Positions 46,451 to 56,160 of a stretch of DNA of 64,000 bases are shown here, in pieces (positions within the stretch are counted from its first letter, which is position 1; every line of letters starts with the position of its first letter). The DNA comes from Megascapheus bottae. Taxonomy: Eukaryota > Chordata > Mammalia > Rodentia > Geomyidae. The notes beneath the pieces were generated by a model. The model worked only from the letters and a program-made list of their open reading frames with translations, did no database searches and was not told where the DNA came from. The position numbers and the translations under genes were made by a program. The stretch is taken from positions 1,540,501 to 1,604,500 of the forward strand of contig JANJXV010000130.1 in the NCBI GenBank assembly GCA_024803745.1, in the 5' to 3' direction.

Positions 46451-48117
46451 CTTAAGCCCTAAGAAAATACCCCCAGCATCATGTGTCACATTGCAAGCCC
46501 TGAGCGTGAGACGGTGAAAGACACAGCTTAAGCTAGGGGTTTTCAGTGTGTTCTCTCAGATATGCGGGTTTGTCTAAATGTAAACAAAGCAGTTTTTACA
46601 GGTAAGAGGCTAGATTTTTCTGACTCCAGGTTTTTCCAAGAATTTCAGATACACAAGGATGCTTGTAGAAAACAACTTACTACCTGTGTTTTGAAAAGTA
46701 CTCCCCTTTAAAAATAAAATGACAGGAAGTGCTCACTGTGAAGGTGTCGGGAGAAACTAGTTAATTATCTCTCCCTTTCTCTGTCTCTCTTTCCCTCTCC
46801 TCCCACCCTCTCTGAGATAGGATCTTGCATCTTTACTATCATGACCAAATACATTCTGCTTACAAAGCATGATGACAAAGAAGCAAAGCAGAACGTATTT
46901 GGTCCAAGAAGTAATAGAAGACAAAGATAAAAATCAACTGAAGACCTCTGCCCCTCTTTTTCTCTCACACACACACACCTCAAATACTCCCCTCAGATAG
47001 ACCCAAGCACAACAGATGTACAACTGCTAATGATGCTCACTAACACAAGCTTCTATTCAAAGGCTTTCAACCCAAGTATTGATGTGACACACCCCTGTTC
47101 ACACATGCGTACATATTCTTATGTGTCTGAGTACATCTGTGAAAAGCAAGCAAATCTACTCAGGTGCTTACGTATACATCCAAACGCAAAACTTACATGT
47201 GCCTGCCCTAAGGAGCTCACATACTCACAAATGCACACATGATACAAACAAACCTATAACTTAACAGCAAAGTTGTGATTTGCATGCATCTAGGCTTGCC
47301 CTTAAATCCTGAGATACACAGACATCTGAAGACATGAGACAGGCCCACATACGTGAATACATATTCAACTAGGGATGTAGACATACAATACACACAATCT
47401 CACTACCTCCTGGTACACACAACACACAGACACAATCACTGTACCAGCATGCATGCGTGTGCACACACACACACAAGTTCATATTGCTTCCTGAATGACC
47501 TAAACAACAGAAATATAATTATTAAAAGGTTAGGCATGCATTTTGCTTCTGCTTTGTGGCTTTTTTTTCTGCTCTTAAATAGAAAAATCAATCATATCAA
47601 AGCGAGGGAAGTAGTAATAAAATAAGATGCAGGCTCCTTGAAACTAAAGGCCTGGTGTCCATGTCTGTGAAGAAAAGGAGGCTGAGGTCGGGTTCTACCG
47701 GGAACTAACTGGCTGGGGGATGGGAGGGTTTCATCAATTTCTGGCCAGAGGGAGTCATTCGGTCCCACACCTTCATATTAATTGCATCTCACATTTGTGA
47801 TTCCTTTTAACTTTTGGGAGGAGTGGAGGGGTGGAAGACTCTCTTTCAAGTCTGCATTCCCTTTGGATTCTCCCATCTCACACAGGGGTGAGGGGTGCAG
47901 TTGAAGAGGTCTGTGGTAGTACGTGCCTATCTGCAGTCTAAGACCTGCCGTACTGGGCTCCCTTCATTCCTTCACCCCCAAAACAACCCACATACTCCAA
48001 GAAGACATTTTGATTGACTCAGAAAATGGGTTGCAATTTGACCCAATGAGATGAGCAGCAACTAACTGCTTACAGGAAGTGGGCTTTCTTGCTCTATGGG
48101 TAGCTCTGCCATAGTGT
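46451..48117. other. Non-coding stretch, no gene
   Basis: Includes CT-rich 46768-46815 and several short CA runs (46967-46978, 47461-47474). No gene was recognised. Confidence 0.45.
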
Positions 48118-48318
48118 GAAGCCAGTCTGGGCAGGAGTGAGACTCTTACCTCAGATTAACCACCAAAAAAAAAAAAAGCCAAAAGTGGAGATGTGGATCG
48201 AGTGGTAGAGTGCCAGGCTTCAGAAAAAAAAAAAAAGTTCAAGGACAGCACCCAGGCTCTCAATTCAAGCCTCAGGTCCAGCATGTATGCATGTACACAC
48301 ACACACACACACACACAC
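48118..48318 (+). mobile_element. Partial B1-ID SINE with (CA)n tail
   Basis: GAAGCCAGTCTGGGCAGGAG, CCTCAGATTAACCACC and an A-run come first, then the ID half (GATCGAGTGGTAGAGTGCC, CTCAATTCAAGCCTCAGG). The 3' tail has become (CA)n at 48295-48318. The 5' B1 part is missing or unrecognisable. Confidence 0.8.
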
Positions 48319-48325
48319 GAAGTGA

Positions 48326-48534
48326 AACATTTTTTTTTTGCCAGCCCTGGGCTTGAGCTCAGGGCCTGAGCACTGTCCTTGGACTTTCTCAAGGCTAGAG
48401 CTCTACCACTTGAGCCTCAGCACCACTTCCGGCTTTTTTTCTATGTATGTGGTACCGAGGAATTGAACCCGGGTCTTCATGCATGCTAGGCAAGCACTTT
48501 AACCACTAGGCCAAACTCCCAGCCCAACATTTTT
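48326..48534 (-). mobile_element. Dimeric ID-like SINE with target site duplication
   Basis: The body is at about 48335-48525 and close to the local consensus: GCCAGCCCTGGGCTTGAGC, GAGCTCTACCACTTGAGCC, GGTACCGAGGAATTGAACCC, GGCCAAACTCCCAGCCC. AACATTTTT-type flanks lie at 48326-48334 and 48526-48534 (the right copy reads AACATTTTT). It inserted right next to the preceding SINE tail. Confidence 0.9.
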
Positions 48535-49019
48535 AATTCTCTATTTTTATACAAAATAAACTTTTAATTCAGTAGAAGCTATATTTTAAATTCTGAGTGT
48601 AGGTCTCTTTCCTTGATGATGAACATACAGAGGGGTGTTGTCCCACATGTGAGTTCTTGGCCATGTTATCAGAGGGTAAAGAAACAATTCGATAAGCACT
48701 TTATCCTTAAACTATCACATCTAGTGCATTACACACATTTCCCATGGATGATACTTGCAACCTCCCATGGGTTGGTGGAGACATCATTCCATCTTGAATC
48801 TCGGAGCGCTTGTAAAATCTCTCTTGCAGTTAAAGCAACCTGAATTGGGTTTTCAACTCCCTCCAGGCATCAGATATCGGATATGAAATTGGTATTAACT
48901 CTGAACTAGGTTGAAAGTTTCCTTTTGAAACTTTCAAAAGAGAAGGAGATGCAAACTTGAAAACCCAGGTTTTTTTTCACTGCCTCACCCTTAAGCAATC
49001 CCAACCAGTTGGCTAGTGT

Positions 49020-49090
49020 TCGTTGTCATTTTACAGATGAGGAAACTGAGGCTCAGGAAGGTAGTTAGTAGAGGAAGCCACAACTTCTAC
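49020..49090 (-). repeat. MIR core
   Basis: CATTTTACAGATGAGGAAAC, TGAGGCTCAGGAAGG is an almost perfect antisense MIR core. Confidence 0.9.
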
Positions 49091-49630
49091 CTCATTTTAA
49101 TTCTAAAAAGGCATGATTTTCTTTTTTACCTTACTGTACCGGAGTCCATAAACAAACACCACACACCACAAGAAATGTGGAGTTCAGACAATAAGGAAGC
49201 GAACCAGAGGTGAAACCAAAGGCTCTCCTCTCTCACTGACTTCAACACACTGAACTCTCATGCTCCCTGAACCTTCTGGAGACTCCAGCCCATGCATGAC
49301 CTCTTCCAGGCCAACTCCTTAACCTGAAGACCGCTCTTGAGGAATTGTGTGCTTCGTTTTGATGGGGGTACCCTCACTTGGTTCCTGGGGACATGGATGA
49401 TAAGGAGATACAAATGCACCGATTTCAAATTCCAGCCCTCCCTCCTCCCCAGATCTCTCACCTTGCTTCACAGATGTTTACAAGATGCTGGACTAGTACA
49501 GAGTGGCAAGGGGTGGGGTGTGCCTCACCAGCTGCTGCTCACATAGGACATTTTTTTATTTCATAGAGAAATGCATTTAGGGGGTATATGAAGGGCCCTT
49601 CAAGTAATCTACATATACTAAGGGGTATGA

Positions 49631-49675
49631 GTGTGCGTGCATGCGTGTGTGTGCGTGCATGCGTGTGTGTGTATA
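49631..49675. repeat. (GT)n/GC-alternating purine-pyrimidine tract
   Basis: GTGTGCGTGCATGCGTGTGT is repeated nearly twice. It is alternating purine-pyrimidine DNA of a kind that can adopt Z-form. Confidence 0.9.
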
Positions 49676-50079
49676 CACAAGTGTGTCATGGGGGTGGAAA
49701 CTAATAGCAATAGAACATCTGGAGCCCTCAAAATGGTATTCTTGTTCTTAGTTATTTATTTGCCTCACAGTTGCTAGCTAGGTACTCAACTGCTGGGGTC
49801 ATGCGTGCCTCCAGCTCATTCATGTGCTGGTTACTGGTCAACATAGGGTCCTACATTAAGTCAGGGGCCTGCCCAAGTTGTGATACTCCACTGTGCACTT
49901 GCCTAGGGTCCCTGGCGATGAGAGGAAGTATCATACCCAGCTACAGTGCTGAATAAGTGAGTGAATGAATGAATGAATCTCTACTGATGCTCAATGAAGG
50001 AAAACTGATGGTTTTAAAGCAAACCTAAATGGCTCAAATGGGGGTGCCAAATGTGTGCCACTGACTGAGATACTCAGGA

Positions 50080-50172
50080 ACTCTTTCCAATCTGGCTGGC
50101 CTTTTATAGCAATTTCCTGATCTCCGCCTCTTAAGTAGCTAAATTTACAGGCATGAGCCATGCCCATCTCAA
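50080..50172 (-). mobile_element. B1-like SINE fragment
   Basis: CAATCTGGCTGGCCTTTTAT, CTCCGCCTCTTAAGTAGCTA, TTTACAGGCATGAGCCATGC is an antisense B1, diverged. Confidence 0.75.
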
Positions 50173-50671
50173 AATGGTGTTCTTAGTGTGTGATTGAGCC
50201 TAAGAAGACATCCAGGAAATAGCAAGGCTGAGATAATGTGGGCAGATAAAGGGGTTCAAGCGAGGGTCCCAATTCCCCAAGGCCAGGTACACTTACCAAA
50301 ATACGATTCCAATAAAGGAGGATATTTGATTCCAACAAAAAAATTGCCTTTGCTGTTCAGTGAGGTAAAACTGATTCTTTTAAACTGAAGTGGCTAGACG
50401 TGGGCTGCATCGTCAGCCCTTTGCCTTTGCCTTTATTCATTCATCATTCACTTATTCAGAAACTTTTTTTTCCTGTACGTTAAATCTGTTCCTAGGAATA
50501 GAGACAAACTGCTAGCCCTGTAGCCATGTAATGATTTGGAATGTTTGCAATGGTTTCAAATTATTTCATTGGGATTTTTATAAGCCAGGGAAGCTGTGTT
50601 CCAATGTCTAAAAAAGTAGGCAACAAAATCACATCGCATGAATTTTAAAAGTTATTCCACCACTCATTCAC

Positions 50672-50805
50672 AAAGAGCCTCCATTTCCACATCTGCTAAG
50701 CAAGCAAATGAAAATTCCCCAGGGTGGTAGTAAGGATTAAATAGTAAACAACAACCATTCAGTGTTAGCAGTGTGCTTAGTTATAATAAGTACTTAACTT
50801 TTAGT
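50672..50805 (+). repeat. MIR fragment
   Basis: GAGCCTCCATTTCCACATCT, AGGGTGGTAGTAAGGATTAA, ATAGTAAACAACAACC, AGTGTGCTTAGTTATAATAA follows the 3' half of sense MIR. Confidence 0.75.
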
Positions 50806-51118
50806 TATGACTACCCACTAGAATATTCTACCTGAATACAAGTTGCTTCTCAGCACTTGGTCTAGAGTGACAAATGTTAGTCCTAACTCTCAAATACAAG
50901 CTCTTTATTTTCTAATGAGGAGCTTTGCTAAAAGAAAAAATAAAATGAAAAGAAATCCCATGGAAGGAAAAGTGACGGTTCTTCATTTAAATCTAGGAAA
51001 GCTTGATTAAGTCTCCTATAAGGCAGGAAAACAAAGGGCACATGAGGATGAATAAGAATAAACCCAAAATGGCACATATTTTCTCTAGATCTTCATAGAT
51101 GGATATGAGAAACTGCTA

Positions 51119-51337
51119 AGGACTGAGGCATTTTTATTTATTTATTTTTTTATTGTAATTAGTAAAAGGGTCACATGATATTTGCCAGATAGAAGGTGCA
51201 TTAATTCACATACATTGATACCCTTTCACATGTCTTGGTACCCATTTCTCTCCCCCCCACACCCCCTACCCGTCTTGGTTTTCCCCCCTTCCCTATCAAA
51301 TTTCAAATATCCAAATACAAATAGGACTGAGGCATTT
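51119..51337 (-). mobile_element. 5'-truncated L1 insertion with perfect 15-bp target site duplication
   Basis: The inserted body is at 51134-51322 (189 bp). On the minus strand it is an L1 3' UTR: G-rich tract (the CCCCCCCACACCCCC stretch on plus), CCTTCTATCTGGCAAATATC, ATTACAATAAAAAAATAAAT tail. AGGACTGAGGCATTT flanks it exactly at 51119-51133 and 51323-51337. The tail abuts one copy and the truncated 5' end abuts the other. No coding sequence remains. It gives clean borders for the 3' terminus of this LINE family. Confidence 0.93.
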
Positions 51338-51624
51338 ACACATAGACTAGAGCTTGAGACCCTTAGGGGAGGAACCCTAAGGTGTAACTTCTCTGAACAC
51401 TATAGACACTTATTGAAATACTATTTAAGGAAATGGAAACATGTTGTTGATATTGGTAGTGGTGGTACTGGTATTTGATTTTACTTTCATTTTTTTCTGG
51501 GGGGAGTAGAGAGGGATTGTAAAAAGGGAGAGAGAGAGAATGAGCAAATCCAACTATACTATTCAGTATACACTATGCGGAAAATGACCTATGAACTAGT
51601 GGGTGGGGATGGCAGGGGGAAACT

Positions 51625-51757
51625 GAGGAAAGGGGAGGAAAGGGAAGGGAAGGGAAGGGAAGGGAAGGGAAGAGAAGGGAAGGGAAGGGAAAGGAAGGGA
51701 AAGGAAAGGAAAGGAAAGGAAAGGAAAGGAAAGACAAGAAAAGGAAAGGAAAGGAAA
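51625..51757. repeat. (GGGAA)n-(GGAAA)n pentanucleotide repeat
   Basis: GGGAA units at left shift through mixed GGGAAAGGAA to GGAAA units at right, giving an almost pure purine tract on the plus strand with single C interruptions (AAGACAAG). It lies directly upstream of a plus-strand SINE. The KGREGKGR- and FPFLSFPF-type frames here are artefacts. Confidence 0.97.
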
Positions 51758-51935
51758 GGGCTGAGAATGTGGCCTGGTGGTAGAGTGCTGGCCTAACATG
51801 CACGAAACCCTGGGTTTGATAACTCAGTACCACATCAACGGAAAAAGCCAGATGTTACTTTGTGGCTGCAGTGGTAACCTTGAGCACAAAGAGTCTCAAG
51901 GCCCAGGTCCTGAGTTCAAACCCAAGGACAGTCCC
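51758..51935 (+). mobile_element. Dimeric ID-like SINE
   Basis: GGCTGAGAATGTGGCCTGG, TGGTAGAGTGCTGGCCTAAC and GGGTTTGATAACTCAGTACC form the head. TGTGGCTGCAGTGGTAACC and CCTGAGTTCAAACCCAAGG form the second monomer. It is somewhat diverged, with no clear duplication because its left flank is the pentanucleotide array. Confidence 0.85.
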
Positions 51936-52054
51936 ACAACTACTACTTGGCCACCGGGGTTAAGTTTTGAACACCACCTGACTCCAGAGTTTTGTGTTCC
52001 ACCCTGGGCACCAATTCTTCGAATCTTAATTAAATGGTTGTAAATCTGTCAGGG

Positions 52055-52148
52055 AAGCAAATCACGTGGCCTTCGGCACAATGCCGAAACGACACCTGAC
52101 ACATAGTAGATGTCTAAGACACAATGAATGAGTGAATGAATGAAATAC
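52055..52148 (+). repeat. L2 LINE 3' end
   Basis: ACACCTGACACATAGTAGAT, GTCTAAGACACAATGAATGA and GTGAATGAATGAA match the terminal L2 segment and its TGAA-type tail. A perfect hairpin TTCGGCA-CAA-TGCCGAA lies at 52072-52088, adjacent to the L2 match. Confidence 0.75.
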
Positions 52149-52429
52149 AGACTCCACGAGTACTTCTTCCTCCTCCTCTACGACCTCTAAGGAAGTAGTG
52201 AGGCTTGGATTCTCATGCCTTCTCTTTGAATCTGAATTTTCTTTTGTTCTTTGCATCCAATCTGTCCAAATGACATGCAAGCGTGGCTCCGTCCGTGAAG
52301 AATTCAGATCCTTAGATTTTAAAACAAACACTGTCTCCCCTAAATCACTGCAATGGATTTGCCTGGGAAAGTGTGTGTCAGAGGGGTCTTTGCCCCCTTT
52401 GTGAACGCTACGGCCATGAGAAAGCTTCA

Positions 52430-52575
52430 CTGGTGATTACAGGATATTTGAGCCCTGGGATTATCTGGTGATTAGACTCCTTCTGGTGGCAAAGCTGTCT
52501 CCTAACAAGATTAATTTGGGGGCAACAAGAGGGTAATTATTAATGTATCCGGAAGGCGGCTCCAAGCACTGTTTC
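52430..52575. other. Candidate conserved non-coding element
   Basis: Dense homeodomain-type cores in repeat-free DNA: GGGATTATCTGGTGATTAGA (52458-52477), AAGATTAATTTG, GGGTAATTATTAATG. No coding support. Constraint is inferred from text only. Confidence 0.4.
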
Positions 52576-52636
52576 CCCAATGAGAGCAGATCTTTGTTTA
52601 TTTATAGCTTCCTCTCAGGAGGAACATGGTACAGGG

Positions 52637-52686
52637 AGAGGGAGGGAGGGAGGGAGAGAGGAAGAGACAGAGAGAGAGAGAGAGAA
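52637..52686. repeat. (GGGA)n/(GA)n tract
   Basis: GGGAGAGGGAGGGAGGGAGG then AGAGAGAGAGAG. Confidence 0.93.
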
Positions 52687-52799
52687 CACCAGACCAAGGT
52701 GCACTCACAGAACTTGGAGGATAATTGATTGCTTCAAGTTCAAGGACTTTTGCAGTAAGCAAGAGCCTTTCAGACTCCCAGCATCCTCTGCTCAGGCAG

Positions 52800-53340
52800 T
52801 AGGCCAATGACAAAAGATCCACCATGAGCCCCCTGCCCGTGTCCCCTCCACCACTGCCTCCTTATGGACTTCCCCACTCTGTCCCCCTATCTCTATCTCC
52901 CCCCTCTGCCTCCATCTCTTGGCTCTTGTCCTGTCTACCACACCATGGCTGGAAAGACTTTGGGAAAAAAAAAACAACAGACACACCATGCATCTCCTCT
53001 CCAATGACCAGCTCCCATTGCAATCAGAACAAAGCCTGATCCCCAGGAAACCACAAAGCCCTACTGGGCATGGCCCCCAATATTTCCTCAACCTTATCTC
53101 CTCTCCCACTGCAACCCACTTCCCTCCTGCTCTGCCAGACCAGTCACCAGCAGCAACTAAACACAAAGAGCAACGCACACAGCACCCTTTTAAGCACGGC
53201 CATCCTTCGTTTGTCCTGCTTTGCTTTCCCTCTTAACACAGGCTGGCACGCCGAGTGGCTGCCTCTTCTGAGTGTTCTGTACAGGACTTCACAAACTCTC
53301 AGTAAGCCAGTCCTGAGCCATTCCTTGTAGGAGGATTCCC
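52800..53340. other. C-rich non-coding stretch, no supported gene
   Basis: Pyrimidine-biased, so it is open in several frames (71, 105 and 86 codons on plus, 128 on minus). None has a recognisable domain, and the frames overlap on both strands. Segments such as CCCTACTGGGCATGGCCCCC and CCTTATCTCCTCTCCCACTG resemble an ancient mammalian repeat whose class I cannot fix. Confidence 0.4.
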
Positions 53341-53654
53341 TCCCTGCCCCTGGCTGCAGAATTTTGTTCAGCCAATCAATACATAACCTTGTTTATTGTG
53401 TGTTGCTCTTTAAAGACCTTTTATCTAATACACTGTGATTCATGAACGTTGAACTGTGGTTGGCAGCCACATAACTCAGGGCTGAACGAAGCTTATCTTG
53501 CATTTCAGCACTGTGTCAGGGAAACTTGAAACAGTAAGCTCATGGACAGAAAACACAGGGAAGGCGAGCATCACAGTCCGGTCACATGTGTCTAAGGGTG
53601 GGCAAAGAAAAGGATGAAAGGCGAGTGTCCGTGACTCCCTCCTGGACTTTGAGA

Positions 53655-53870
53655 AGCTTAGGAGGCTGAGATCTGAGGTTCCACGTTCAAATCCAGCCTG
53701 GGCAGACAAATCCAAGAAAGTCTTTTCTCCAATTAAGCAATAAAAAGTTGCAATTAGGGGCACAGCTGAAGTAGTTGAGCACCAACCCTGAGCCTCCTCC
53801 ATCCACCAAAAACCAGCAAACAAACCTTGGAGAGAATGTGTGACTGAGTTCAAGCTCTAATACTGGCATC
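53655..53870 (+). mobile_element. B1-ID composite SINE, diverged
   Basis: GCTTAGGAGGCTGAGATCTG, TTCAAATCCAGCCTGGGCAG, CTTTTCTCCAATTAAGCAAT, then a degenerate ID half ending GACTGAGTTCAAGCTCTAAT. Confidence 0.8.
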
Positions 53871-54294
53871 AAAGAACAAGACAAGTAACCAAAAAACCAT
53901 ATACTTTTTTAAAAAATACTATGCCTCGAGATATATGTTTTCATAATTTGTTTCCAAGAGACCATTTTTTTTTGGTAAAATGATTGCACACGGTGATCTT
54001 ATCATTTGTTTTAAATCTACAAATAAAACTTTTTAACAACATAAAAACAAATGGACATTCAAGTGTGGAGTAGTAAAACTGGTAGAACATGGAGACTAAC
54101 GCCTCCCTCTTGAACCTCAGCCCGGCCCAGCAGAACTACATGCATGTCTGTAAAAGGCTGCAGCAGTGCGTTGGGCATTGATCTGGGTGTTACCAATAAC
54201 AAGGCAATTCCAAGACAGACATGTCCAATATAGAGTCTGCAAGCCGTGAAAATGGATCTGTATCTCTTATCATCAGTACATGATCTGAGTCCCC

Positions 54295-54405
54295 CACCAG
54301 AATATAAACTCTGAGGGATTATGTTTGCCACTATTTCTATTCACTGTTACATCTTCAACTGCTAGAACACAACTCTTAACCAATGTTGGCTGCCTTAGGA
54401 AGCCT
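54295..54405 (+). repeat. L2 LINE 3' end
   Basis: CACCAGAATATAAACTCTGA, GGGATTATGTTTGCCAC, TATTCACTGTTACATCTTCA, GCTAGAACACAACTC follows AGAATGTAAGCTCCATGAGG...TTCACTGCTGTATCCCCAGC. Confidence 0.65.
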
Positions 54406-55179
54406 GAGGCTCTGTAGTCCAAACACAGACAACACCGAGAACATTTCCATAATTTGTAAATGTGCAGTGAGGCAGCAGGCATACACTGGGGAGGATCTTG
54501 AAGAATTGTCAGCCAGGTAAGTGGTGAATATTGTAGGTGAGAAGCAAAAGCTCAGAGAAGGACATGGATGACCCAAGAAGACACACAGTTCAGTTGGAGC
54601 CGGAGAAACCTTCCTTTCCTAAGCCATGGCTCAGGCTTTCCTTCTGTTTTTGCTATCGGCCAGCAAATTAGAGATGGAATCTCCCTTATTACTGGGACGT
54701 CTCAGGGCATCTGGCTTTGTGGTTCAGAACAAAGTGAGCGTTCAATAAATGCTGACAGATCAGATTACAGGAAAGGAAAGGAGAATTCCCAGAAGATCAA
54801 AAGGCAGCCTGCACTTTCAGCTAAAGTCAATCACACCACCTGGAAGGACTGACTTAATTTTGAAGCGTTAACTCTCACTGGAGAAAAGTTCATGAGGAAG
54901 AAAGTAGGACTCTACCTACATGACTTCCAAGGAATGAAAAAGTAAACTCCAATTGGCTATAAAATGAACAAGAGAATGAGTGTGCGTGTGTGTGCGTGTG
55001 TATTTACTGACTTGGACAACAGAAAAGTCCAGAATTAGGATGGATTTCAAGTGTGGTTTGCTACAGAGAGCCAAAACAGAGTTGAGTTTACTGTTTTGCA
55101 GCTCTGTTTCTCTGCAGTTCTCTTATCCATGTCTGCACAGTGGTTTCCATCATTGTAGAGTCCCAGAGAAAAGCACTGT

Positions 55180-55325
55180 ACACTCCATGGTCCTCACCAA
55201 ATATCCAAGATTCACTATGATTGGATGGGCTTATGTCACTCATCTACCCTTGAACCAATCACCTACACCAGAGAAGGGTTAGAAGCTGTTGATTGGCTGG
55301 GCTGAGTCATAGTCCATAAACATAG
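55180..55325. repeat. Possible fossil repeat with CCAAT/ATTGG boxes
   Basis: TATGATTGGATGGGCTTATG, CCTTGAACCAATCACC and GTTGATTGGCTGGGCTGAG contain three CCAAT-type boxes in about 90 bp. The wording resembles old mammalian repeats with (T/C)GATTGGC...ACCAATCAC. Family not assigned. Confidence 0.35.
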
Positions 55326-56160
55326 TGTCAGATAGAAAGAGGGGTAGGGAAATGACCTCCACAAAATGATCACTCTTTCAGTACACTAAGTAGTTAGGCG
55401 AGGCTAAACAGCTTCCAGGGACTCTCAAAATAGGAACAGAATTTGAGAAACGGCTAGTTAAAAAAATAATTTTCCCTACCAAACATTATTGTTCCACATC
55501 TCTTGCTAAAGTATGGGGATATAGAGTTAAAAATCTTGATCTTTCTTTCCTTTTTTTCCTTCCTTCCTTCCTTTCCTTTCCTTCCTGTCTCTCTTTTCTC
55601 TATCAATTATAACATAAAAGTATTTTCAGAATAGTTAAGACTAGACTAGGCAAACTCAAGCCTGTTGCAAAGAAAATATCATCCACGTATATAAAAACTG
55701 AAATAAGAGAGAAAAAAAGAAGGCTTGATCTATACCCACACAAAAGAAATAAATAGCATTGTTTTGGTGTCGTTTTTCTCCTAACATCCTCTCTTTGAAT
55801 ATCATACATATACAAGAGGAGGAAAAAAATCTGCAATGATAAGTGAACTCCTTGGCAGAGTTCTTCTAGTCCTGTAATATCCGACAGGTTCATGAATGCC
55901 ATGGACGGAACCAACCATTTTCTCCATTCCCTTCTGCATGTCTTCATTCCACTGAAGACGGCCTCACACCCAGACAGACTTCTAACACTTTCTCGTCCTG
56001 CTCTTGTCAGACAGTGACTCTGCTGCTGAGCGTTCTGGCAGAGCAGGCACACTGTGGACAGGAGCCTCTCCTTTTCCCACTGATACCCGCTGCAAAGAAA
56101 GCTTTTTATATCACTTCTGAGACACTTGTTTAAGGTTTGTGCTGAAGTCTGCAAACCAAG
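55326..56160. other. Non-coding stretch with the window's longest frame and a (TTCC)n run
   Basis: (TTCC)n at about 55545-55585 is followed by a 183-codon open frame on the minus strand (55603-56154). The frame has no domain, signal peptide or repeat pattern that I can link to a protein. Its C-terminal third is just a T/A-rich hydrophobic translation. No gene is called. Confidence 0.4.

Noticed and set aside
51573..51833. Phe/Pro/Ser and Lys/Gly/Glu repeat frames
   Set aside because: Artefacts of the (GGGAA/GGAAA)n array.
52792..53236. 128-codon minus and 105-codon plus frames overlapping
   Set aside because: The stretch is C/T-biased, which reduces stop codons on both strands. Overlap on opposite strands argues for composition, not coding.
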